This document shows, piece after piece, positions 13,401-23,789 of a stretch of DNA of 64,000 nucleotides. The stretch is from Meandrina meandrites (taxonomy: Eukaryota > Cnidaria > Anthozoa > Scleractinia > Meandrinidae), in NCBI GenBank assembly GCA_963693305.1, contig OY855916.1, positions 10,112,001 to 10,176,000 on the forward strand, read 5' to 3'. Each line of letters opens with the position of its first letter. Position 1 is the first letter of the stretch. The translations under genes and the position numbers were made by a program. Below the pieces are notes generated by a model. That model was not told where the DNA came from, did no database searches, and worked only from the letters and a program-made list of their open reading frames with translations.

Positions 13401-16400
13401 TTGCGCGTGAGTACAGCTTATGAGAACCGTATTTTAACAAAATCTGTTTGAAATAATGCCCGCGTTGTACTTACGGAAGTCGAGTCCTTGAGTACTTCTA
13501 CTCACCAGTTGCGCGTTTTTGCCACTGGACTGCGAGAGACTAGGGAGCCACTGCCTCCTACGCAGACGCTCGGTTTTGGCTCGTTAAGCGATCTTTGCGG
13601 AGTAAAGATTGCTTGACGAGCCAAACGAACGTCTGTGTAGGATGCCAATGGGAGCTAAGCCATATGCTTGCTTAGTTCCTTGCCCCCGCGTCGGGGATAG
13701 GGCCAGAAATTAATGTCCTCGGCTATACTTCAGCTGTCCTTGTTCTTGGCCGCAGCTGCAAAGCCGTATATAAACTAGGATCAAATGTAACATTCACAAC
13801 GTCCCGCATAGTGCGGTTTTCAGTTGAGCGTCATAAAGCCAAAACCAAAGTAATCACTCTGGCCAGTCACAAAAGAAACACCAAAGCACATGCGAATAAC
13901 TTTCGACACTCAAGTGAAAACCGCTCTTTTGCTAGGATAGTTTTGAGGATTTGGGAGATGTATAGATTAAATGAATGATATGTGTCGAGTTTGGTAGGAA
14001 TATGAGGAGGACGTTTTAGTCACTTCAGCTTGTACCACTGACTGATTAATAAATACAGTTCGAACTACGTTATTTCGAATTCCCCCGCCATTTTTCCGCT
14101 CGCCGTTCGTCACGCAATCCCGAATTTCGCGCTGCTCCCCACTAACCGAACGCCTGGAACAGGCTATTCGGGACGTAGTTTAGTGTCCGTAAAAGCGAGA
14201 GTCCGAAATAGCGCGGTGTAAGTAATAAAATGCCGGTAACATACATTAAATAATATAGATTATGGCGAGCTTGTCAACAGTGGTGAAACGTAACTGCTAA
14301 GTCGTATTTTTTTTTCGCTGGAGGTGGAGAATGAAGATTTGATCTCTCGTAAAGAGTCTGTAGGAAAAGACGCAAGCTGAAGTGAAAAAAATAGTCTTTT
14401 GTACAGCTACTGAAGGAATTGATGCAAAAAAGAAAAAACAAAAGTGTTTTGAAGTGAGTTTTGACAAATAATGACCAACAGACTGCAATTTTTCGTAATA
14501 ATGTTATATGAAAAGTTAATGGTGTTCGCTTTATCGAAAGTCAAAACAAAAAAATTGTTCTTTTGGTACCGAGAAAGTGTACGTAATTCCGTTATAGCGA
14601 AAGTCCGCAATAGCGGGAATCATTTCCAGTCAAACCTCTTTAGCTTTCGCCGGGGAACTGGATTTTGTCCGTAATAGCGAGAGTCCGTAATATCGGGGTG
14701 CCCACAAGGCGAGAGTTGACTGTAATCATTCGCGCTCGTAGTTTGTTGTACAGCATGGACTAACAACCTGAACAACGATGACATAATACATATATGTTAT
14801 TTGCCGGCTGGGAGGTCCGTATCGTGAAAAACTGTGACCGAGGTCTTGAAAATGCTGCCCGAGGCCGCAGGCCTCGGGCAGCATTTTCAAGGCCGAGGTC
14901 ACAGTTTTTCACGATACGGACCGACCCAAAGCCGGTAAATAGCTTATTTATTTTTTTCCTACTTGGTAAAAAAAAAAACTGCAAAGATTGTCTTGCAAAA
15001 TGTACGCGCGCATCAAATGTTGAATCGATCGCTACAGTGAAGAATGATTTGTGTGCCGCAAAACAAAGTAAATTCTCTAAAGTGAACAGTACTCACGGAA
15101 CAGGTCATCAGAAAAAAAGTGAAAAGTAACTTTAATAATAAAATAGCACAATGTAGCAGCAAAAGAGAGCATAAAAAAATCGCGAGTCACGAAAGTGAAA
15201 TTGAATGAAGCTGAACTGAGTGTGTAGTTTGGTCGCCTGCACACTGTACAATTTTGCGAGAAATTGACTGTTTTTTTTTTATCAAAACATCTCATTTTCT
15301 TGAATGGTGATAAACAGTATTCGGTTTTGTGGAAAAGTAGCAGAAAGGCAAAGCGTTTGAAAGGATAAATCGAGTCTGTAAACCAGTGACTTGCAGTTAA
15401 ACGCATTACGGCTCGAAAATCAGTGCGAATGTTTGCGAATGCACAAACAACGATCGACACCTACGGCTATAAAACTATAACTTGATTTTGTCAATAAATA
15501 CAAAGAATACCCGCCTATTAAAGAACTTCAAGGCCTTTAATCCTGCTACTAATTTAGCTTTTGAAAGAATCAATCGGGTATGTAAGCCGGCGACTTGCAG
15601 TTAAGTGCAATGGCGTGGAAATCAGTGCGAATACACAAACAACGATCGACAAACTACCGCCTTAAAACTAGTACAATGTGATTTTCTCAATAAAGAGAAT
15701 GAATACTCGCCTTTTGGAGAACTTCAAGGCCTTTAATTCCACTGCTAATTTTTCCTTTCACATTTACAATGGATGGTGAGCATCTACAATAATATTTTGC
15801 TGATTAGGCCACGAATTGAAAAACAATCCTGGAAAATTTGGAGCGGTCCGTACGCGGGGTCCGGATGGGAAAATCCGGACCGCTGGAGCGCGCGGAATTA
15901 GCCAATCAGATTCGAGGATTTAGGATTCCGGACCACTAAGATGCTTCAGAAAAAAATAATTATTTTTATTTACCAACTGAACAATAAAGCAAATCCAGCT
16001 CAGTTCAATCCAGTAGCAGCCTTGCTTTTAACTTAATAAATTAAATTATGACTTGTTTCTTCTTTTTTTTATTACTATAACAAGTCTTATGTATTTCAAA
16101 TCAGTAACCAGACTAGCAAAAAGCTACAACTGTGTGTTTGCATTTGCAATAAAGCGAACTGAGGCTCCGATAAAGAAACATTGCAAAACCTGTCAGTGCA
16201 CAGTGTACGTTTTTGTGAAGTAAATATACTGTAAATTCGAAGGCATTTGCAAACTAACAAAAAGAAAGAAGCTTTCAAAGACCGTTTCGTATTAAACCTT
16301 AAAGTTTGGGCTTTCGCTGACAAGGTTTAGTCTGATAGAAGCGGGCACCAGACCAGACAAGTTTAGTGTAGTTTGTTTAGTTAATTCCTTATCCGCGCGA

Positions 16401-17124
16401 AATGCTGCAGTTTTGTTCACTGTGTTGTTATTTAATCTTCCTTTAGTGCCTACAGGACCTCCTCGAGATGTCAGAATACAAGCCGCTTCTCCAACATCTC
16501 TTATTACGGAATGGGTGGTACGTGGATTTATCTCTTTACTAGGGAGGTTTTCTATTGACTGTTATGAAACTTTGACCAAAGTAATCTTATAGTAAACGCG
16601 AAGGTAGCGTAGCATGCAACACGATTCAAGCGCGCGGGAAAGTCGTGGGAGGCAAATCACGTAGCTTCAATTCAGCGCATAATCGGCTAAGTAGACAGTG
16701 CCTTCGTTGTGATTGGTAAGTGGTTTATCAGAAGCAATAGACGAGAAAATCAAAAGAAAGCCATTGGAAAGCGATCTCTGTTTTGTATTTTGTTATTGTG
16801 TGTGTATGGCCTGAAGCAGCTCTGTGCATTTATCTTTCTTACACTTGCAAATCCAGTAGACAGAACGTAACTGTGATCTTTATCCAAATGTCAAGGCTCC
16901 TTTTCCCCAAGAGCTGGGCGGAACTCTGCAGGAGTTCATAGTGAAACACAGGAGACAGAATGCTAGCAGTGCATTCAGTGAGGTCCGCCTGGACGCCAAC
17001 ACTCGTCAGCATGTTATAACAAACCTAAAAGTCTTAACGGTTTACGAAGTAAAATTGGCGGCTGTGAACGAAAAGGGACCTGGGCCCTATACTCCTGTGT
17101 ACAGAGCAACAACTGGAGAAAGAC
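4123..17124 (+). CDS. Sidekick-like adhesion protein, FN3 repeat region (5' and 3' ends not resolved)
   Basis: Ten consecutive FN3 domains are encoded by fifteen exons whose phases all agree. Whole-domain exons are bounded by phase-1 introns, and split domains share a phase-0 intron after the Trp-containing B/C strand. Exons: 4123-4428; 5136-5206 with 5509-5743; 6316-6431 with 8552-8747; 9010-9303; 9521-9847; 10216-10286 with 10678-10915; 11339-11454 with 11803-11989; 12097-12393; 13104-13406; 16447-16517 with 16896-17124. The domain order and family-typical signatures match the FN3 chain of Sidekick, a homophilic synaptic and junctional adhesion protein with six Ig and thirteen FN3 domains. 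Examples are SVLLDFTPG in domain 5 and NGQILGYK in domain 7. The Ig domains and signal peptide should lie left of the window. Codon phase would allow direct splicing into the Ig exons from 18317, so a chimeric gene reaching 33097 cannot be excluded. The Sidekick assignment is from remembered family patterns, not a search. Confidence 0.75.
5136..5743 (+). CDS. FN3 domain 2, two exons
   Basis: Exon 5136-5206 (71 bp) ends phase 0 after SILVEWE. Exon 5509-5743 begins VPPPETHNG and ends EYKIKVLAYNDAGDG plus a phase-1 donor (G|GTGAGT). The acceptor of the second exon has a strong T-rich tract. A typical intact FN3. Confidence 0.87.
5744..6315. other. intron with a poly-C tract
   Basis: A C homopolymer of about 20 bases lies near 5949-5970. 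No gene is seen here. Confidence 0.6.
6316..8747 (+). CDS. FN3 domain 3, two exons separated by a 2.1-kb intron
   Basis: Exon 6316-6431 (116 bp) encodes SVHLEWEPP through IRGYK and ends phase 0. Exon 8552-8747 resumes LLAWKEST and ends QYTVAVVAYNGAGDSPRS with a phase-1 donor. The first half has the same 116-bp length as the first half of domain 7, a shared split position. The intron 6432-8551 is long because it carries repeats (6718-6830 and 8395-8462). Confidence 0.85.
6718..6830 (+). repeat. dispersed repeat, copy 1
   Basis: It begins TAGCCTGTTCCAGG and continues through GGGAGCAGCGCGAAATTCGG and GACGAACGGCGAGCGG. An inverted copy lies at 14085-14166 and a diverged inverted copy at 8395-8462. 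All three sit in introns of the same gene, so it is a mobile repeat of unassigned class. Confidence 0.6.
8395..8462 (-). repeat. dispersed repeat, copy 2 (diverged, inverted)
   Basis: It contains GCTCGCCGTTTTTCGCGC and AACGCCTGGAACAGGCTA, matching the reverse complement of the repeat at 6718-6830. Confidence 0.5.
9010..9303 (+). CDS. FN3 domain 4 exon
   Basis: The phase 1-1 exon runs from TTACCAACAG to CCTG|GTAAGT. The residues LRVSWARP and TAYSVDVSAETRAGTG mark the B and F/G strands. Intact. Confidence 0.85.
9521..9847 (+). CDS. FN3 domain 5 exon
   Basis: The phase 1-1 exon carries SVLLDFTPG, with Phe in place of the usual core Trp, and DYRFRVIATNKVGSSNPS. A Phe at this position in one FN3 is a feature I associate with Sidekick proteins. 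The acceptor is AAATTTTGCAG and the donor ACTG|GTAAGA. Confidence 0.85.
10216..10915 (+). CDS. FN3 domain 6, two exons
   Basis: Exon 10216-10286 (71 bp, phase 1 to 0) ends LELRWK. Exon 10678-10915 opens IPPQDTWNSDSIGF and ends YKVSVRAYNLNGKGAS. The split is at the same point as in domains 2 and 10. A hydrophobic ORF in the preceding intron (9909 onward) has no exon signals and is left out. Confidence 0.84.
11339..11989 (+). CDS. FN3 domain 7, two exons
   Basis: Exon 11339-11454 (116 bp) encodes SVTLTWGPVSSVGQNGQILG and ends YK at phase 0. Exon 11803-11989 opens IYYQILGRQNKEKEKE and ends YEFQILAYTKIGNGP with donor TCCA|GTAAGT. Intact. A lysine/glutamate-rich turn replaces part of the C' strand. 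Confidence 0.86.
12097..12393 (+). CDS. FN3 domain 8 exon
   Basis: The phase 1-1 exon contains SVTVSWDPPVYPRGVITRY, the FN3 B to C strand segment, and SYYRFFLWAGTN. It resembles the eighth FN3 of Sidekick in order and pattern. The 710-bp intron after it holds nothing recognisable. Confidence 0.84.
13104..13406 (+). CDS. FN3 domain 9 exon
   Basis: The phase 1-1 exon carries WIIVKWQATSDTKSPLRYF and SYTFRIMATNDKGNSPYS. Acceptor TTTCATCACAG, donor GCGC|GTGAGT. Intact. Confidence 0.86.
14085..14166 (-). repeat. dispersed repeat, copy 3 (inverted)
   Basis: It reads CCGCTCGCCGTTCGTCACGC, then CCGAATTTCGCGCTGCTCCC and GCCTGGAACAGGCTA. This is the near-exact reverse complement of the repeat at 6718-6830. 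Confidence 0.6.
14815..14921. repeat. 107-bp palindrome (foldback element)
   Basis: The left arm GTCCGTATCGTGAAAAACTG and onward is mirrored almost perfectly to ACGATACGGAC at the right end. The centre is GAGGCC-GCA-GGCCTC. Flanking bases GCCGGCTGGGAG and GACCCAAAGCCGG suggest that symmetry continues outward with mismatches. It would form a strong hairpin; most likely a foldback MITE. Confidence 0.7.
16447..17124 (+). CDS. FN3 domain 10, two exons
   Basis: Exon 16447-16517 (71 bp) encodes PPRDVRIQ through SLITEWV. Exon 16896-17124 opens APFPQELGGTLQEF and ends YEVKLAAVNEKGPGPYT with donor AGAC|GTAAGT. The second acceptor (AATGTCAAG) has a weak pyrimidine tract, but frame and domain continuity support it. 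Confidence 0.8.
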
Positions 17125-17491
17125 GTAAGTTCGATGCTAGCTCTATTCAGCTAAGTAGAATGCTAAGACAATAAACATTTTTGGATTACGAACTGATGTT
17201 GTAACTTCCAGGTACTCAGGTAGTGATTCATGCAATTTTGCCGTGCATGCCAAAGCGAAACAATTCCTGAGCAATGTATAAAAACAAATAGAACTTGATT
17301 CTACTCGTGCAACGGTTGGTACAACGCTTTGCGAGACGGAGGCACGTTCATTTTTGTTTTTGACTTGTGTTGCAACGAAATGGCGACTTATGCTTCGTGG
17401 AAAATTGTCTAGTGAAACAGTATATGTTCTGGCAATGTACACAACTCAGAAATTTTGGTTTCGTTACTCACTGCTGTCTTATTTTGCTTAG

Positions 17492-17553
17492 CTCCTTCTG
17501 AAGCGCCCAATCAATTGAGGGGTGGGGTCGTGAGCGATCAGCATTTTAACAAG
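17492..17553 (+). pseudogene. possible truncated FN3 first half (domain 11)
   Basis: After an acceptor (TTTTGCTTAG) the phase-1 frame reads PSEAPNQLRGGVVSD, a convincing FN3 A-strand start. It then loses the expected Trp-containing strand and runs into AAG|GTTTAT, a poor donor. No matching second half is found before 18317. It looks like a decayed exon marking where the Sidekick-like chain breaks off. It could instead be an unusual short exon. Confidence 0.4.
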
Positions 17554-18316
17554 GTTTATGTACTTTTAAAAACCTTTAAACCCACTGCCAAACGGCCATC
17601 AAGATCTGGCCGCATCTGGCTGTATTAAAAGGGTCTGAAACTAAAAAACAAGTGTAAGGGTTTGTAAATGCAACATAAATGCAACAATTATTTTACAATA
17701 TCTCTGTTACCAAACGTCTAGATATATACGGATCCCTTTTCAGTTATATAAGCACGTCGTTCGTATCTAGCAAGAGGAAAGACAAGACAATTGCGTCTTC
17801 TAGATTTAAACCAAAATTAAGAACAAAATACGTTGTATGTTTACTTGTGAATAATCCAGAGTTGAACGAGATTGATTTTTCTGAAGAAATACCTTATGGA
17901 AAATGATGAAATAGCATTTCTAGATTTCAAAATTTTAACACAGGTATTCCCCACATACCTTTCTATTAGTTCGCGTCTTCGGCGATCACAGATCTTGCCT
18001 CGTCTATACCGAAATCTTGGCTACGACCCTGATTGAAATCACTGATAGGTATTATTTTGGCCGAGAAAATCGAAGCAAAAGTTACGCAGTGGTAGTAAAC
18101 GACGAGGAACTGTGATGGATGGCCATAAGGATATTCGATTCACTAACGCACAAAATGTCAGATTCTGTTATTTTGTATTCCCTGACATTTTTCGCGTCTT
18201 TCATTTCACCTTTCATTGAACTTATTGTCTCCTTTCCAGTAGATAAATCTGCGCTCTCTGTTCAACTGACATAATTTTTTTAACTTCATACATGGTTTAT
18301 TGTTATTTATCTACAG

Positions 18317-18598
18317 ATCAACCTGAGATCACTGTTCATCCAAAAACTCAAACAGGGATAGAAGGAAATAATGTGTTTTTTTCTTGCAACGTTTTTGGAA
18401 ATCCAGCGCCAACAATATCATGGACCAAAAATGGATATTCTATAAATAAAAGCTACAATTACAGGATCAGTTTTTCAGAAGACAAAAAGCAGTTGACTAT
18501 AACGAACTTGAACAGCACTGACCGCGGAGAATACCAATGTGTGGCGAAAAACAGCCTTGGAATTGACACTTCCAATGTTGCTACACTGACTGTCCTAT
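18317..18598 (+). CDS. Ig domain exon 1 (subtype B)
   Basis: The phase 1-1 exon of 282 bp is an I-set domain with B-strand Cys (FSCNVFGNPAP), ISWTKNG and F-strand YQCVAKNS. The second half (GIDTSNVATLTVL) is shared with the exons at 61017 and 62297, which defines a subtype. Donor CTAT|GTGAGA. Confidence 0.88.
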
Positions 18599-21500
18599 GT
18601 GAGAATAGTATATTGTATTTATCAATGCAAGCCGAAACAAACATCGGAAAGGAAAGCGACTAGCTGTAGCAAGCGATCGTTATGGCGAACACCGACGCGC
18701 CGTTGTGTAAAAGCCATCCAGAGACAACCACTAGATGAACCCACCGCCGTCGCAGACCACTTTGCTATCGCCGGACACTCATTAAACAATCTCGAGTTCA
18801 TTTCCCTCGAACTCATAACCTCACACAGAGACAGCATTCGAAAAGCGAGAGAAGCGTTCTTGATTTCCAAAGGAAAAACACTTCAACCTAGTGGCATGAG
18901 TAGACGTTTTGAAACTTAATATCTTTTGTCTGTATTTGCATGTAATTTCTAGTTTTCTTTTGCGATGTTTGTTTTAGTCCATTTATGTCAGCCTTTCACG
19001 TATCGATATTTTAACTCATCACGTTTTAAACTTTGTAGCCGTTTGTTTCAATCCACATTTTAAAATTTACATGTGAGATTTGCCAATCATCACGTTTATT
19101 TCAAACTTTGATAATCCCATTCGGTCTTATCGTTTGTGGTTTTGATTTTCAAGGGGCCAACGTTTCTTCAATTAGGTGTATACATATTTGTTTAATATAC
19201 TGCACACAGCCCCACAATGTTGCCTTACCTTTTTTACATTTTACAGTTCAACCTGAGATTACTGCGCATCCTCAAAATAAAACTGGAATAGAAGGACAGA
19301 ACGTGACTTTTACTTGTAACGCTACTGGAAATCCAGCACCGACAATATCATGGACCACAAATGGATCAACTCATGATACAAGCCACAATTCCAGGATTAG
19401 TTTTTCAGTTGACAATAAGCAGTTGACTATAACAAATGTGAACAGGACAGACAGCGGAGAATATCGATGTGTGGCGAACAACAGTGTTGGAAATGCTACA
19501 TCCGATGCTGCTATACTGTTCATCCAATGTAAGTAGTAAGTTGATCAAAAGCGGAAATTGCTCTCTTTTTTGTTCTTTCAGAGAAAGCTCTTTTTCCCTT
19601 CCAGCTTTTACACAAAACATGTAGTTGGTTTATCAAAAACAGAAATTAGTGAATCCACTAACACTGTCGTTTCCGGGGATCGTTTAACTTACTGAGGATG
19701 AAAACATAACTTCAGACACATGTAGTGCTTAAAATATTTCTGAACATGTTTGAATTTTTTGTTATTATTACAATAATTGTTTCATTCGTTACAGATCAAC
19801 CTGAGATCACCGCTCAACCTCAGGGCGAAACAAGAATAGAAGGAGAGAACGTGACTTTTACTTGTAACGCTACTGGAAATCCAGTGCCTTCAATATCATG
19901 GACCAGTATGACCAGAAATGTATCAACTCTAGATACAAGCCACAATTCCAGGATCAGCTTTTTAGCAGACAATAAGCAGTTGACTATAACGAATGTGAGC
20001 AGGACAGACAGCGGAGAATACCGATGTGTGGCGAACAACAGTCTTGGAAATGCTACATCCGATGCTGCTGTGCTGGATATTCAATGTAATGTGTCCAGAA
20101 ACCTTGTGAAGGATGAGGAACTATTCGTACTTTAGCATATACCACACAAGTGAATAGTGCTTTCCGCGCGCGCTGATTGGTTAAGTCGGAGGTGATTAGC
20201 AAATTACTTTTCACCTCCGAGCAGCGGAAGAGAAACAAAATGGCTTCGCGCGTCGCTTTGGGTACCGAAAGTAATGTTTTGGTCCGCTAGTTATTCAACT
20301 TGTGTGATATATACTACAACAATTATTCACCTCCACTTCGGTGAATAATTGTTAATTATTCCAGTTGTGATTATGATCTTTATTCCTTCTTACAATACGC
20401 ATTTTATGTCTTCACCCCTCTAAATAAATAATAACACTGAGTGCTGCATTTCCCGCGTTCTGTTTGCTGGGCAATGAGATAAACAAACAAACACTGAGTT
20501 GGTGAAAATGGCTATGAGCAAAAGGCTCATAGCCTCTTTAATTATTTAAACTAATTGAAATAATGTATCTCTATTGAGCAAAGGCCCATAGCCATCTCAT
20601 TACGAAATCTCTGAAAAGGACTTATATTATCTTAAATTTACAAATAATGATTTTGCCCAGTAAAGGTGAGGGCAACCAAAACGCATGACTAAGACAAGCG
20701 GCAAGGCCACTGGGAGGAGGTGTGGAAAAGAAAGGGCAGCTGAATTTACTTAATCGTACGATGCGAGTCTTTGGTGAACAGCATGTGAATGTTAGAGGGT
20801 GGTACGATAATTCACTCTATGGGCTCTATCCCGTGACCTCATAATCGTGACATTATGTTACACAATACACTTGAACTCTAAATGTCAGGTAGGGATGAAG
20901 ACATAAAAATGCTATTTGTATACAAATATTCCCTGTAAATATCAGGTGCAATTTCTTGACAAAGTACAGTGTTTCCATGAAGACTTACTTTTAGCGGAGC
21001 TCCAGTGCGCGAAGCGCGCCAGCGGAGCACCATGGGTAAGGAAATTTGGTAAACCACCAAGCCGAGAAAATTTGGTAATCACGTGACCGTACGTCCGTCC
21101 GTCCGTCCGTCCGTACAGACTCTGGGGGAGGGGGAGGGGAGTCACAGGACAATTACCGCCTTGGTTACTGTTAAATCTTTGATATTGAACTTCAATGTCA
21201 TGGTCAATTGACAGCTGTCAAAACAAGGTATCCGCTGACCAGTATCACATGACCATATCGCGGGCTCAAGCGTAGAGCTAATCGAGGTGACCTTTTTTTG
21301 GAAGTTAACCGCTGACCAGGTAATGGTTTCCAATTGATCGCGGGCTCAAGTACTCAGTTTTTACTTAGCCTTACTTAGCCTGATAATTTTATCATCGCGT
21401 AAATTCAGATTTAAGTAAAGGGCAAGGTAAATAACCCACAAGCTCTGCTTTTAGGCTTGGCTAAATCTATTTTAGAAATATTTAGTTCAATTTTTTTCTC

Positions 21501-23754
21501 ATGTTAAATAAATGATCTGGACATTTCATTTCAACTTAAACGAAGCGATTGTTCGAAAAGGCGGTAAATCTTTGGTACACTGTTCACCTTTAAAGCTGAA
21601 TTGAAAGACGCGAAGAAAGCTGCTGGCGAACATCAATTTTCGTGAATATTTCTCGCTTTATTTACTCATGTACATCATGGAAACTTATGCCAAATGATTT
21701 AGGACAACCTCTTAACGATCCGATTTGAACATGATATACTGGATAACAAGTCAAAAAGAGCGCGATGTCCAGGGTTCGACCTGTGGCTGAGCAAGGCTGA
21801 ATATCACTGCATTGAGCTCAAACAAAAGTGAATTCACCCGCAGAGCCGATCAAGTTCTCTGAAGTGAAGGATAAAAGACTGTTAAAGGCTACACCGATGG
21901 AAAGAAAGAAATTGTTGTTCGGTGATAATTCATATAATGTATATGTCGCTGGTTCTGGACTAAGCTTGCAACGAGACTGCCGTGTTCGTGTCCGATATTA
22001 TTGGGCTGGTTTGAAAGAGGCCCTGCCAGGGTAAATTCCGACAAGCGACATGGGCCAAAAAGTAGCGACAGCGCTCAAACGAAATAGCGACAAACGACTG
22101 ACGAAGCCAAATGTATGTCGCTAAATTTCCGACAGCGTTGTGTAGCCTTGACAAAACGCCGACACGAGACATTTTAAAATTCCGACAAGCGACCTGGGAC
22201 ACCCCCCTGGCAGGGCCTCTTGAAAGCTTTGCCCTGCAGAATTTATAAGCCTTCTTCAATAATGAGGTAACAAACGTAAATGTATGCACTAAGCATAAGC
22301 CTAATTTTATATTGAGAGAATTATACTTCATTAATGAATGAATTTGAAGTTGTGTCGGTTTTCAGATCTTCACGTAAATATTTATCAAGCCTATTCATGT
22401 TTGTACATTTTACACATTAATTTTGTTTAGTAAATATTTTGTTTAGACTAATTATTTTCAGTTTTAGTTAGTGGAGTTAACTGTGATGTTCATTATTGGA
22501 TTTTGAAAACAAATTATTTAGCTTCACGGATCAAAATCACGATTTCGGTTCGCTTGCATTTGTTTTGTTTCTCTTATCACTGCTTATTAGTGAGTGTGTT
22601 GAATTTGCCGGTTTCGTTGCGAGTTACCTGTGCTATGCGCTAGGCTGAGTGGGTTCAGACTTAACCTACCGCATATTTACTTACCAGGAATGAAGAAAAT
22701 TCATTCAGTTCTCTACATAAAATTCTCTTAGGCATTTTAATAGCAACCCGTACGATAAAACAAAATTAGTAAATCATGTAACCAAACCGCAACGAAGAGA
22801 AGACAGTTCAAAACAGTCAAAACAACATTGTAAGCTCATTCTAAGTTAACGTACACCACTTTCCAAATCACAAACTGCCACAATTCTTACACAAAAACTG
22901 CTTTAAAATGACTTACATAACCGGCACCATCAATTTGCAGAGTTTGTTTTGCCGCCGTGATTTTCTCAGTTTGCCGTGGCGTGCGTTCATTTTGTTACAG
23001 CGAGTTCACTTTGTTTTCTGTTTTTGCCTTGAGTTGATTTCTTGCTCTGATGGTTTTGTAGTAATAGAAACAAGGTCAAGGTTCTTTTTACTCATAGAGG
23101 TCCTCGAGGTGTTACGAATTAGTGTACAGTAAACGTTGTAAAAAGTTTTACTAAGATTTGTTTTGCGCCTACGTGCATACGTGAGGAACCCAATAAAGTG
23201 CACTCGTCAATTTCAATTTTAGAACCTGTCACTAAAGGCAGGAAAATTCAGACGGGTTAACCACGAAATATATTGACGTCGCTTTCGTCAACAAAATCAT
23301 GAGAGGTTTTTTGTACCTATATGGGCCACCGTAGAAGCTTAGAAATATAGTGTGGTTTCTTATTTGGTAACACTGTAATTTACTCGAGCAAAAAAAAAAA
23401 AGATAAATGGGAGCCCCGCTTTTAGGCCTGCCTAAATGTATATATTATATACTATACTACACTACACTATACTGTACTATGCCATGCCATACCGTACCGT
23501 ACCGTACCAACCATACCATACCATACCATACCATACCATACCATACCATACCATACAATACCATACCATACCATACCATACCATACCATACTATACTATG
23601 TACCATGCCATGGAAAATATAGCCAATCAGAATGCAGGAACCCGTTGTATATTCAACGGTATTAAATCCTGCCTTCCCATCGTGCGCTGCGATCTTATTC
23701 CCGACGGAATTTAGTAAACGTGTTTTCTATGCAACACTCTCGTGGCATACTTAA

Positions 23755-23789
<35 letters not shown>

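Larger units (their letters stand above)
13407..16446. other. 3.0-kb intron filled with repeats
   Basis: It contains a hairpin at 13560-13640, an inverted dispersed repeat at 14085-14166, several short repeats reading GTCCGTAATAGCGAGAG near 14180-14720, and a long palindrome at 14815-14921. No exon was found. Confidence 0.6.

Noticed and set aside
21092..21115. Short CCGT repeat considered as a CRISPR-like or regulatory array
   Set aside because: It is a simple tetranucleotide microsatellite with no spacers. No CRISPR array is expected or seen in this eukaryotic window.
23407..23714. Overlapping ORFs of Tyr/His/Thr/Ile repeats
   Set aside because: They are produced by the CCATA microsatellite.
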